DNA from: Bacteroidota bacterium
GTDB taxonomy: Bacteria > Bacteroidota > Bacteroidia > Flavobacteriales > Flavobacteriaceae
Length of the DNA: 64,000 nt
NCBI GenBank assembly: GCA_023387965.1
Contig: JAEWHE010000009.1
Span: 1-64,000 of the forward strand
Reading direction: 5' to 3'
Within the stretch, counting starts at the first letter, position 1. Each line of letters starts with the position of its first letter. The position numbers were made by a program, and so were the translations under genes. This document shows, piece after piece, positions 7,044 through 15,951 of this stretch. The notes below the pieces were generated by a model. The model was not told the DNA's origin. It made no database searches and saw nothing but the letters and a program-made list of their open reading frames with translations.

Positions 7044-9668
7044 ATGAAGATTTTAAAAATACAAGCTTTAAGAGGCCCTAACATTTGGAGCGTTCAACGC
7101 AAAAAATTAATCCAAATGAGGCTAGATTTAGAAGAATTAGAACAATTTCCTACCAATAAAATTCCTGGTTTTAAGGAACGAATTATGGAAATGTTTCCCA
7201 CAATGTACGAACACAGATGTTCCGAAGGCGTTCCTGGCGGATTTTTTTCACGTGTGGAGCGAGGCACTTGGATGGGACACGTGATCGAACATATTGCATT
7301 GGAAATCCAAACGCTTGCCGGAATGGAAACTGGTTTTGGGCGAACGCGTGAAACTAAAACTTCTGGGATTTACAACGTGGTTTTTAGTTATACAGAAGAA
7401 AACGTAGGTCTTTTTGCAGCGGAATCTTCCGTAGCAATTGCCGAAGCTTTGATTGCCGGAACTCCTTATGATTTGGAAGCTGATATTCAAAGAATGCGGG
7501 AAATTCGCGAACGCGATCGTTTAGGACCAAGTACCGGAAGCATTGTGGAAGAAGCCGTTTCGCGAGATATTCCGTGGATTCGCCTTGGCACAAATTCACT
7601 CGTACAATTAGGTTATGGCGTGAATCAAATGCGTTTTCAAGCAACGATTACTTGCAAAACCAGCAATATTGCCGTTGACATCGCTTGCAATAAAGAAGAA
7701 ACCAAGCGAATGCTCGAAAATGCTTCGATTCCGGTAGCAAGCGGTTCGATTTGCGTTGACGAAGAAGATTTGGAACTGACCATCAAAAAAATTGGTTTTC
7801 CAATTGTGCTAAAGCCGCTTGATGGAAATCATGGTAAAGGTGCATCGATTAATGTTACCACGATGGAAGCCGCGAAAGAAGGTTTGGTATATGCTCAAAA
7901 ATATAGTCGTCGTGTGATTGTGGAAAAATTTATTACCGGATTTGATTTCAGAGTTTTGGTAATTGACAACAAAGTAGTTGCATCCGCACAACGCGTTCCC
8001 GCTCACGTAAAAGGAAACGGTATTGATACAATTGAAAAATTAATTGAAACCGAAAATCTGGATCCAAGACGTGGTTACGGTCATGAAAATGTTTTAACCG
8101 AAATTACAATTGACCGAGATACGACTGACTTGTTAGAAAAAATGGATTATTCGTTGGCAACCGTTCCGGCAAAAGATGAAATTGTTTATTTAAAATCGAC
8201 TGCCAATTTGAGCACCGGCGGAACTTCGGTAGATGTAACTGACATGATGCATCCCGAAAATATTTTTTTGGCAGAAAGAATTTCAAGAGTAATTGGTTTA
8301 GATGTTTGCGGAATTGATATTATGGCAAAAAATCTCACGCAACCGCTTAACGAAAATGGTGGCGTAATTCTGGAAGTCAATGCCGCTCCTGGATTTCGAA
8401 TGCATTTGGCTCCATCCGAAGGATTGCCCCGAAACGTTGCCGCTCCAGTAATTGATATGTTGTATCCTCCCGGAAAACCGAGCAGAATTCCAATTATTGC
8501 CGTTACAGGAACCAACGGTAAAACAACCACTACCCGACTTTTGGCTCATATCGTAAAAAATAATGGTTACAAAGTAGGTTTTACCACTTCTGACGGAATT
8601 TATATTCAGAACCACATGTTGGAAAAAGGTGACACGACCGGACCAATGAGTACCGAATATATTTTGAAAGATCCCACGGTAGAATTTGCCGTTTTAGAAA
8701 CCGCACGAGGTGGAATTTTGCGTTCAGGTTTGGGTTTCAGCCGATGCGACATTGGAATTATTACCAATATCAGCGAAGATCACTTGGGTTTAAGCGATAT
8801 TGAAAACTTGCAAGATTTGGCTCGAGTGAAAAAAGTTGTAGTCCGAAGTGTAAAAAAAGACGGTTGGGCTATTTTAAATGCAGACGACGAAGAATGTGTA
8901 AAAATCGCATCGGACTTGAGCTGTAACGTGGCATTTTTCAGTATGGATGAAGAAAATCCGTTGATTAAAAAATTAGGCAAAGAAGGCAAAACCGTTGCAG
9001 TTTACGAGAATGGATTTATTACTATTAAAAAAGGTGATTGGAAAATTCGAGTGGAAAAAGCCATGCATATTCCATTAACTTTAGGTGGCAAAGCCAAATT
9101 TATGATTGCCAATGTTTTGGCAGCAACGTTAGCGTCCTATTTATATGGTTTTAAAACCGAAGACATCAGCCTTTCGTTACAAACTTTTATTCCAAGTGTG
9201 GCACAAACGCCTGGACGGATGAATATTTTTGAATTTAAAAAATTTAAAATGATGATTGATTTCGCCCATAATCCGGCGGGATACAATGCCATTGAAGATT
9301 TGTTGGCTAATATTGAAGCTACTCGAAAAATTGGAATTATTTCAGGAGTGGGAGATCGTCGAGATGAAGATATTCGCGAATGCGGAAAAATTGCCGCCAG
9401 AATGTTTGATCATATTATTATTCGTCAGGAGAAACATTTGCGAGGCAGAACCGAAGAGGAAATTATTGGTTTAATCAAAGAAGGCATTCAATCGGTGGGA
9501 AATAATACCACTTTTGAAATTATTCCTAAAGAAACCGAAGCGCTGAAACATGCAATTAGTATTGCCGAAGAAGGTTCTTTCATCACAGCTTTGAGCGATG
9601 TGGTAACCAACGCGATTGAATTGGTACAAAATTATCTCGATAAGGAAAACGAGGAAAATTTGGTATAA
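7044..9668 (+). CDS. cphA: cyanophycin synthetase
   Basis: 874 residues, the normal CphA1 length. It polymerises Asp and Arg into multi-L-arginyl-poly-L-aspartate with ATP. The N-terminal domain (MKILKIQALRGPNIWS ... VERGTWMGHVIEHIALE) is followed by an ATP-grasp domain from about residue 210 to 470 (PIVLKPLDGNHGKGASINV, EVNAAPGFRMHLAPSEG). A Mur-ligase-like domain has the P-loop TGTNGKTTTT near residue 488, DFAHNPAGYNAIEDL, and GDRRDEDI. Both active sites look intact. It is transcribed alone, divergent from the degradation genes. Confidence 0.96.
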   Translation: MKILKIQALRGPNIWSVQRKKLIQMRLDLEELEQFPTNKIPGFKERIMEMFPTMYEHRCSEGVPGGFFSRVERGTWMGHVIEHIALEIQTLAGMETGFGRTRETKTSGIYNVVFSYTEENVGLFAAESSVAIAEALIAGTPYDLEADIQRMREIRERDRLGPSTGSIVEEAVSRDIPWIRLGTNSLVQLGYGVNQMRFQATITCKTSNIAVDIACNKEETKRMLENASIPVASGSICVDEEDLELTIKKIGFPIVLKPLDGNHGKGASINVTTMEAAKEGLVYAQKYSRRVIVEKFITGFDFRVLVIDNKVVASAQRVPAHVKGNGIDTIEKLIETENLDPRRGYGHENVLTEITIDRDTTDLLEKMDYSLATVPAKDEIVYLKSTANLSTGGTSVDVTDMMHPENIFLAERISRVIGLDVCGIDIMAKNLTQPLNENGGVILEVNAAPGFRMHLAPSEGLPRNVAAPVIDMLYPPGKPSRIPIIAVTGTNGKTTTTRLLAHIVKNNGYKVGFTTSDGIYIQNHMLEKGDTTGPMSTEYILKDPTVEFAVLETARGGILRSGLGFSRCDIGIITNISEDHLGLSDIENLQDLARVKKVVVRSVKKDGWAILNADDEECVKIASDLSCNVAFFSMDEENPLIKKLGKEGKTVAVYENGFITIKKGDWKIRVEKAMHIPLTLGGKAKFMIANVLAATLASYLYGFKTEDISLSLQTFIPSVAQTPGRMNIFEFKKFKMMIDFAHNPAGYNAIEDLLANIEATRKIGIISGVGDRRDEDIRECGKIAARMFDHIIIRQEKHLRGRTEEEIIGLIKEGIQSVGNNTTFEIIPKETEALKHAISIAEEGSFITALSDVVTNAIELVQNYLDKENEENLV

Positions 9669-9693
9669 AACCTTCAAAAAATAAAAACAAAAA

Positions 9694-9727
9694 AGTCCTA
9701 ACAAATAACATGTTAGGACTTTTTTTT
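9694..9727. terminator. terminator between cphA and the convergent gene
   Basis: AGTCCTAACA (9694-9703) pairs perfectly with TGTTAGGACT (9711-9720), with A-run and T-run flanks. It overlaps the last two bases of the minus-strand gene. Confidence 0.85.
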
Positions 9728-10988
9728 ACGTTTTCAGTTTCTTTTTCTTTGCGGCCGGAAACAAAACATTGTTCAAAATCAATCTATAACCGGGAGAATT
9801 CGGATGTAAATCCAAAACCGTTGGTGGATCTCCAACCTTATGCTCATAATCTTCCGGATCATGGCCTCCGTAAAAAGTAAACATTCCTTTTCCTTTGGTT
9901 CCGTGAATGTATCTGGCTTCGCCATTGACTTTATTTTCGCCCATAACCAATACATTCGATTTGATTAATTGCCTGTTAAAAGCGGTGGTTTGTCCCATAA
10001 AACCTTTCACTAATTGTGTATGGTTTTGACATAACATTGAAGGAATCGGATCCCATTTTGCTGAATATTCCATCAAGGTAAAATAATCTTTTTCGGGCAT
10101 CATGTTACGAGTTCGTGTCATATCAATATCCGAAAATTCGTACACAACCGGATTTCTTTCTAAAATGTAATCTTTAAAAGCAAAACCATTTTCGTACATA
10201 ATTTTCGATTGGTAATTAGCTTCGCTTGGATCGCCGTCAAACATTGGTTCGCAAATATCAACGCCTTCAGCCGCCAATGAAATATCGAAACTATCCGTTG
10301 CGGAACACATGGCAAACATAAATCCGCCACCAATAACGAAATCTCTGATTTTTTTTGAAACCGCTAATTTTTCTTCGGAAACTTTTGCGTAACCAAGTTT
10401 AGCAGCTAATGCTTCTGCTTCTTTTTTTTGTTCGATGTACCAAGGTGCATTTTTGTAAGCCCCGAAAAATTTTCCGTATTGTCCTGTAAAATCTTCGTGG
10501 TGCAAGTGCAACCATTCGTATAAAAGCAATTGGTCGCTCAAAACCTCTTCATCATAAACAGCGGTAAACGGAATTTCGGCATACGTTAAAACCAATGTTA
10601 CCGCATCATCCCAAGGTTTTTTGCCTTTTGGAGTGTAAACCGCAATTTTGGGTGCTTTTTCTAAAACTACGGTTTCCATGTTTTGTGATGGACTCGAAAT
10701 TTCATCTAAGATAGCATTCGCCTGACCATCCGAAAGCACCTCAAAACTAACGCCTCTAATTTGGCATTCTTTCCGAATTTCGGAAGCATCTGGCATTAAA
10801 AATGAACCACCTCTATAATTCAAAAGCCAACTCACCTTGTACTGCTTGTCAAGTGACCAATACGTAATTCCGTAGGCTTTTAGGTGATTTTGCTGCGAAG
10901 TATCGTCCATTGGTAATAAAATAAACGAGGCTTTCGCCGAAAAAAAAATCCAAAATAATATGGTGAGAATGAAATATTTTTTGTGCAT
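9726..10988 (-). CDS. secreted protein usually labelled asparagine synthetase B (doubtful)
   Basis: About 420 residues, with an N-terminal signal peptide (MHKKYFILTILFWIFFSAKA) chosen over the more upstream ATG at 11003. I recognise a conserved flavobacterial family that databases often call asparagine synthetase B. The export signal and the absence of an N-terminal Cys glutaminase or a PP-loop argue against that activity. Visible landmarks are APKIAVYTPKGKKPWDDAVT, IGGGFMFAMCSATDSFDI (resembling the nucleophile region of class I glutamine-amidotransferase-like folds) and FTFYGGHDPEDY. The function is unknown. It may be a periplasmic hydrolase with such a fold. Confidence 0.75.
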   Translation of the reverse strand: MHKKYFILTILFWIFFSAKASFILLPMDDTSQQNHLKAYGITYWSLDKQYKVSWLLNYRGGSFLMPDASEIRKECQIRGVSFEVLSDGQANAILDEISSPSQNMETVVLEKAPKIAVYTPKGKKPWDDAVTLVLTYAEIPFTAVYDEEVLSDQLLLYEWLHLHHEDFTGQYGKFFGAYKNAPWYIEQKKEAEALAAKLGYAKVSEEKLAVSKKIRDFVIGGGFMFAMCSATDSFDISLAAEGVDICEPMFDGDPSEANYQSKIMYENGFAFKDYILERNPVVYEFSDIDMTRTRNMMPEKDYFTLMEYSAKWDPIPSMLCQNHTQLVKGFMGQTTAFNRQLIKSNVLVMGENKVNGEARYIHGTKGKGMFTFYGGHDPEDYEHKVGDPPTVLDLHPNSPGYRLILNNVLFPAAKKKKLKT

Positions 10989-11132
10989 TTTATGATGAAG
11001 CATTTTTTCAAAGATAATAGAATTTTTTTGACATCAAATTGCTTTAAACATCGAATACAAAAAGTAATTTAAAATATAACTAAACGATTCTTAATTTTCG
11101 TCGATAGCAACATCTTTACTTTTTCCGATGAT

Positions 11133-11603
11133 TTAAAAATCGGCAATGATAATCTTTTTCATTCCCATCATTTTTTTGAATGCGCCAGGTTTCTTATTTA
11201 ATTCTTCCCAATTTTCAGGACAAACTTGCCAGCTTAAACCATATTTGTCTTTGAGCCAACCACAAACACTTTCTTCGCCACCATCTTTTGTAAGTTTTTC
11301 CCAATAATAATCAATTTCATCTTGGTCTTTGCAAGGAATCATAAAGGAAACCGACTCGTTGAATTTAAAAAGCGGACCAGCATTTATCCCAATAAACCGC
11401 ATTCCCAAAATTTCAAATTCTACCGTAAGGACTTTGCCGGCAAAATCTTTCTGAAAATCGGCCAAACCTTCCGCTTCAGTTTTTGGATAATATGTAGTAT
11501 TGATTATTTTCCCGTCTTTGAAAACCGATAAATAAAAGTTTGCCGCTTCTTGAGCGTTCCCATCAAACCAAAGGTTCGGGATTATTTTGTGTGAAGTTGC
11601 CAT
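11133..11603 (-). CDS. VOC superfamily protein (PhnB/3-demethylubiquinone methyltransferase-like)
   Basis: 156 residues. The beginning HKIIPNLWFDGNAQEAANFYLSVF, then FEILGMRFIGINAGPLFKFNESVSFMI, then YGLSWQVCPENW is the standard pattern of the PhnB-like branch of the vicinal oxygen chelate family. These are small cytoplasmic dimers of unclear substrate, and the methyltransferase name in some databases is a legacy label. It stands alone on the minus strand between dnaB and the secreted gene. Confidence 0.8.
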   Translation of the reverse strand: MATSHKIIPNLWFDGNAQEAANFYLSVFKDGKIINTTYYPKTEAEGLADFQKDFAGKVLTVEFEILGMRFIGINAGPLFKFNESVSFMIPCKDQDEIDYYWEKLTKDGGEESVCGWLKDKYGLSWQVCPENWEELNKKPGAFKKMMGMKKIIIADF

Positions 11604-11663
11604 GATATTTTTTATATAAATTTACAAAAAAATCAAAAACATTGATCATCAAGATATTATAAA

Positions 11664-13208
11664 TTAAAACGGAACATCGCTATCATCGTCGAAATTGTTC
11701 ATGTTGCTGCCAAAGGCTTCATTGGCAGACGGAAGATTTTTAGGCGTAAACGGGTTGTCTTGTATATTCATTTTTGACGGAAGATCATCAAAAGTACTAC
11801 CAAATTCGTCGAGATTATCAAACTTACCGAGACTTCCAATAAATTTCAATCGCACGTTTTCTAAACTTCCGTTACGGTGTTTTGCAATAATAAATTCGGC
11901 TTGACCTTCAGTTGGCGAATGTTCATCATCATCCCATTCCTCAATTTTGTAATATTCTGGACGGTAAATAAATGATACGATGTCGGCATCCTGCTCAATT
12001 GCACCCGATTCACGAAGGTCAGAAAGCAACGGTCTTTTGCTCGAACCACGGGTTTCCACGGCACGCGAAAGCTGAGAAAGTGCAATTACGGGAACATTTA
12101 ATTCTTTTGCCAAAGCTTTTAAGTTTCGGGAAATGGTGGAAATTTCTTGTTCACGATTTCCGCCTCCTTTTCCGCCACCTCCGGCCGTCATTAATTGCAA
12201 ATAATCGATAATAATTAATTTGATGCCGTATTGAGAGGCTAATCTTCTGGCTTTTGCACGAAGGTCGAAAATTGAAAGTGATGGTGTATCATCAATGTAC
12301 AACGGTGCTTTTTCGAGATTTTTTACTTTGATGGAAAGCTGTTCCCATTCATGTTTTTCGAGTTTTCCGGTACGTAGTTTTTCTGATGAAAGTCCTGTTT
12401 CTGAAGAAATTAAACGGGTAATCAACTGAACGGAAGACATCTCTAATGAAAAAACTGCAACTGGATGACCAAAATCTATCGCGATGTTTCTTGCCATTGA
12501 CAATACGAAAGCGGTTTTTCCCATCCCGGGTCTTGCGGCAATAATAATTAAATCCGATGGTTGCCATCCGGAAGTTACTTTGTCCAATTTTTCAAAACCG
12601 GTTGCCACACCCGAAAGTCCTTCTTTATTAGCAATTTCCTCGATTCTTTTTTTCGCTTGAATGACCAAACTTTGAGCTGTTTCGGAACTTCGCTTGATGT
12701 TTCCTTGCGTAACTTCGTAAAGTCGCGATTCGGCTTTGTCGAGCAAATCGAAAACGTCGGTAGTTTCGTCATAAGATTCTTCGATGATTTCTGAAGAAAT
12801 TTTGATTAAACTTCGCTGAATAAATTTTTGCAAAATAATTCTGGAGTGAAATTCAATGTGTGCCGACGAGGAAATTTTTTGCGTAAGCTGAATTAAATTG
12901 AAATCGCCTCCAGCGACATCAAGTTTGGCATTTTTTTTCAATTGTGCCGAAACGGTAAGCAAGTCAATAGGTTGCGAATCGTTGAACAATTGCACGATGG
13001 CTTCAAAAATATGTTTGTGTGCTTCTTTATAAAATGCTTCGGGCTGAAGAATATCAATTACCTCATCGACACCTTTTTTATCAATCATCATTGCCCCTAA
13101 AACTGCTTCTTCCAAGTCAGTAGCTTGAGGTGGTAATTTTCCTTTTTCGAGGTTGATAATGGTTGCTTTATCGACTTTTACAGGGTTGATATTTCTTAGA
13201 TTTTCCAT
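11664..13208 (-). CDS. dnaB: replicative DNA helicase
   Basis: 514-residue hexameric helicase of the replication fork. The N-terminal primase-interacting domain starts at PPQATDLEEAVLGAMMIDKKGVDE. The RecA-like domain has Walker A ARPGMGKTAF near residue 230, SLEMSSVQL, and the Walker B stretch IIIDYLQLM. The C-terminal tail is rich in Asn, Asp and Ser and is not conserved. A promoter-like box TACTTTCG (complement of 13213-13220) ends four bases before the ATG, so the transcript may be leaderless. It follows accA on the same strand, with a terminator between them. Confidence 0.96.
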   Translation of the reverse strand: MENLRNINPVKVDKATIINLEKGKLPPQATDLEEAVLGAMMIDKKGVDEVIDILQPEAFYKEAHKHIFEAIVQLFNDSQPIDLLTVSAQLKKNAKLDVAGGDFNLIQLTQKISSSAHIEFHSRIILQKFIQRSLIKISSEIIEESYDETTDVFDLLDKAESRLYEVTQGNIKRSSETAQSLVIQAKKRIEEIANKEGLSGVATGFEKLDKVTSGWQPSDLIIIAARPGMGKTAFVLSMARNIAIDFGHPVAVFSLEMSSVQLITRLISSETGLSSEKLRTGKLEKHEWEQLSIKVKNLEKAPLYIDDTPSLSIFDLRAKARRLASQYGIKLIIIDYLQLMTAGGGGKGGGNREQEISTISRNLKALAKELNVPVIALSQLSRAVETRGSSKRPLLSDLRESGAIEQDADIVSFIYRPEYYKIEEWDDDEHSPTEGQAEFIIAKHRNGSLENVRLKFIGSLGKFDNLDEFGSTFDDLPSKMNIQDNPFTPKNLPSANEAFGSNMNNFDDDSDVPF

Positions 13209-13300
13209 ATTGCGAAAGTAGCCAAATTTTAAAAAAATTGAAGTTCAACTTGTGAGCCTCGAATGTTTATAAATTGTAAATTTTTGTTGATAACGATAAA

Positions 13301-13326
13301 AAAATCCGAAACCACAAGGCTTCGGA
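13301..13326 (-). terminator. terminator of accA
   Basis: Read on the minus strand, TCCGAA (complement of 13321-13326) pairs with TTCGGA (complement of 13305-13310), followed by a T-run. Confidence 0.75.
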
Positions 13327-13357
13327 CTCTTTGATTTTTATGGTTAAAAATAGTGGC

Positions 13358-14311
13358 TTATTCTTTAAATTCGCCCATATTGCTGTATTTGTCCATTCTT
13401 TGCGCTACTAACTGTGCTGTTGATAAGTCTTTCAACTCATTATATCCTTTTAAAATAAATTTTTCAACTTCTTTAAACGTAGTTTCGCGGTCATAATGTG
13501 CTCCACCAAGTGGTTCAGGAATGATATCGTCAATTAACTTTTGTTTTTTCATGTCGTAAGAAGTTAGTTTTAAAGCTTCTGCGGCTTGTTCTTTGTATTC
13601 CCAACTTCTCCATAAAATTGACGAGCAAGATTCTGGCGAAATTACAGAATACCAAGTGTTTTCTAACATATAAACTTTGTCACCAACACCAATTCCTAAA
13701 GCTCCTCCCGAAGCTCCTTCTCCTACGATAATCGTAATAATTGGCACTTTTAGACCGATCATTTCAAAAATATTTCTTGCAATGGCTTCCCCTTGACCTC
13801 TTTCTTCGGCTTCTAAACCAGGATAAGCTCCCGGAGTGTCCACTAAAGTTACAACAGGAATATTAAATTTTTCCGCCATTTTCATCAATCGCAATGCCTT
13901 GCGGTAACCTTCAGGATTAGCCATTCCAAAGTTGCGGTATTGACGTGTTTTAGTGTTGTATCCTTTTTGTTGCCCTACAATCATAAACGATTGACCGCCA
14001 ATTTTACCCAAACCACCAATCATGGCTTTGTCGTCTTTAAAATTTCTATCGCCAAAAAGCTCTAAAAATGAATCCCCACAAAGTGCTCGAACGTGATCCA
14101 TGGTGTAAGGACGGCATGGATGTCTTGAAAGTTGAACACGTTGCCAAGCGGTTAGATTTTTATAAATTGATTTTTTAGTTTCTTCTAACTTTTTCTCGAT
14201 TTTCTTACAAGTTTCTGTTACATCAACGTCAGATTCTTGGCCAATAATTTGGCATTTATCTAATTGGTCTTCTAATTCTTTTATTGGAAGTTCAAAATCT
14301 AAATATTCCAT
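13358..14311 (-). CDS. accA: acetyl-CoA carboxylase carboxyltransferase subunit alpha
   Basis: 317 residues, the family length. It catalyses the carboxyl transfer half of malonyl-CoA synthesis with AccD. It begins MEYLDFELPIKELEDQLDKC with the N-terminal helical region. The crotonase-like core includes RPYTMDHVRALC, GGQSFMIVGQQKGYNTK and the oxyanion-hole stretch VGEGASGGALGIGVGDKV. An upstream in-frame start at 14377 is rejected because a -7 box TATCTTTG (complement of 14344-14351) lies inside that extension. Confidence 0.96.
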   Translation of the reverse strand: MEYLDFELPIKELEDQLDKCQIIGQESDVDVTETCKKIEKKLEETKKSIYKNLTAWQRVQLSRHPCRPYTMDHVRALCGDSFLELFGDRNFKDDKAMIGGLGKIGGQSFMIVGQQKGYNTKTRQYRNFGMANPEGYRKALRLMKMAEKFNIPVVTLVDTPGAYPGLEAEERGQGEAIARNIFEMIGLKVPIITIIVGEGASGGALGIGVGDKVYMLENTWYSVISPESCSSILWRSWEYKEQAAEALKLTSYDMKKQKLIDDIIPEPLGGAHYDRETTFKEVEKFILKGYNELKDLSTAQLVAQRMDKYSNMGEFKE

Positions 14312-14343
14312 AGGATAATCCCTTTTGTATTTGGTTCGAACGA

Positions 14344-14351
14344 CAAAGATA
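14344..14351 (-). promoter_or_regulatory. -7 promoter box of accA
   Basis: CAAAGATA on the plus strand reads TATCTTTG on the minus strand, a perfect TAnnTTTG match 33 bases before the accA ATG. Confidence 0.65.
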
Positions 14352-14415
14352 GAATTTTCATTTATAATGATAACCAAAAAAGTATAATTATCTGATATTG
14401 CATTATTCTCAAATA

Positions 14416-14447
14416 TTTGTCCGTTTTTTAACTTTTACTTACCTTTG
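14416..14447 (+). promoter_or_regulatory. promoter giving a nearly leaderless transcript
   Basis: TTTG at 14416-14419, a 20-base spacer and TAccTTTG at 14440-14447 form a full flavobacterial promoter. The ATG follows at 14452, so the predicted transcription start falls on or within a base or two of the start codon. Confidence 0.65.
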
Positions 14448-14451
14448 CGTT

Positions 14452-15951
14452 ATGATTTTCCCAAAATACATATTAAAAGTTTTTATTTTTATCATTATTT
14501 TGCCTTCAACGGTATCTTCTCAAACACCAAATAAAACGGAGCTTGAACGGATGCTATTGAATGCCAGAGAGATAATGCATGTAAATCATGAAAATTGTAA
14601 AAGACTTTCAGAAAATATTTACCAATATGCATTGAAGGCTCGTAACCATGAAGCTGCGGCTTACAGTTTGCTTTTTGCAATAAAATCCAATTATTACCAA
14701 CGCAATTATGATTTCGTGTTAAAAAATCTGCCGGAACTCAAAACGATTGCTGCAGACTACAACAATTTTGAAATTTTATGCGAAGTACATTTGATTAAAG
14801 CCATAACTATAAATCATTTAGGTGATTACAATGGAGCAATTGCAGAAATTCAGGCGGCTAAGAACATGATTGAACATATGCCTAACCCGAACTCACGTGC
14901 CATTTACCAAGGATTAATCGATCAGCATACCGCATTAGTATATTACAACAATAATTATGACCGCGAGGTAGTTTTGCGCCACATGAAATTATCTTTACAA
15001 GATTTTAGCAAAGTACAAAATCCGCCCAAGAATGCTTTTGTAATGTATCCAAAAAGTGATTTGCTTGCCGCCAGTTACGTTTTTATTGCCAACGAATATG
15101 TGGCTTTACAGTTGAAAGATTCTGCAAAATACTATTTGGCAAAATCCTTGGCGACTGAAACCCGCTATCAAAATCCACGTCAAAAAGTATTGACTTACAA
15201 TAATTTAGCCTATTTAAATTATTTGGAAAAAAATTATACCGAAGCATTAGAATTTTACAGCAAAAGTGAGGTGATTGCCAAAACTTCTGACGACCCTATA
15301 TTAATTCGTGGTGCATACGACGGTTTGTCCATTGTACATAGAACGATGGGAAATTTTAAAGAGGCTACTCATTACATGCACCTGAAATCACGTTTGGACG
15401 AGAACTATCGCATAACGAACCAAAAATCGGTGGCAAATTCATTGGATAATATTTTTGACGAAAAAAATAAAGTGATAATGAACAAAAATGAGCAGTTGTC
15501 AAATTTGCAAATTGCTTTGGGAATCGGCTTGTTAATTGGAACTCTGGCTTTAATTTTACTTTATAAAGAATTTAAAAAGCAAAAAAACACCAAAAAACAA
15601 TTACAGTTTTTGGTGAATCAAAAATTGAACAAAAGTCTTTCGAAAAAAGGCGGCAAACCAATGGATTTAGAAAAACTAGTTGAATTAGCCGTCAATAATG
15701 ATCCCGCTTTTTACCCGAAATTTCGTGAGGCTAATCGTGATTTTATTTCCAAATTAATCCAAACCGCTCCGAACATTAATGTTTCTGAATTAAAATTAGC
15801 GGCTTATTTAAAATTAGATTTTTCGGCAAAAGAAATTGCACAAGCTACAAAAACCACAGTTCGTTCAGTTGAAGCCAAAAAATACCGTTTGCGAAAAAAA
15901 TTAGACATCCCAACGGATCAAGACATTCACCTTTGGCTGGCACAATTTTAA
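14452..15951 (+). CDS. TPR / transmembrane / LuxR-like HTH regulator 1
   Basis: 499 residues. A signal peptide or N-terminal membrane segment (ILKVFIFIIILPSTVSSQ) is followed by TPR-like helical repeats to about residue 340, one transmembrane helix (LGIGLLIGTLALILLY) near 355, a basic coiled segment, and a C-terminal helix-turn-helix (SAKEIAQATKTTVRSVEAKKYRLRKKL) of the GerE/LuxR type. This puts a sensor in the periplasm and a DNA-binding domain in the cytoplasm. The signal and target genes are unknown. Two paralogues lie at 19.9-22.8 kb. The TTG at 14398 is rejected as the start in favour of the ATG next to the promoter. Confidence 0.82.
   Translation: MIFPKYILKVFIFIIILPSTVSSQTPNKTELERMLLNAREIMHVNHENCKRLSENIYQYALKARNHEAAAYSLLFAIKSNYYQRNYDFVLKNLPELKTIAADYNNFEILCEVHLIKAITINHLGDYNGAIAEIQAAKNMIEHMPNPNSRAIYQGLIDQHTALVYYNNNYDREVVLRHMKLSLQDFSKVQNPPKNAFVMYPKSDLLAASYVFIANEYVALQLKDSAKYYLAKSLATETRYQNPRQKVLTYNNLAYLNYLEKNYTEALEFYSKSEVIAKTSDDPILIRGAYDGLSIVHRTMGNFKEATHYMHLKSRLDENYRITNQKSVANSLDNIFDEKNKVIMNKNEQLSNLQIALGIGLLIGTLALILLYKEFKKQKNTKKQLQFLVNQKLNKSLSKKGGKPMDLEKLVELAVNNDPAFYPKFREANRDFISKLIQTAPNINVSELKLAAYLKLDFSAKEIAQATKTTVRSVEAKKYRLRKKLDIPTDQDIHLWLAQF

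Noticed and set aside
9726..10988. True asparagine synthetase B
   Set aside because: Signal peptide present, catalytic glutaminase Cys and synthetase PP-loop absent.
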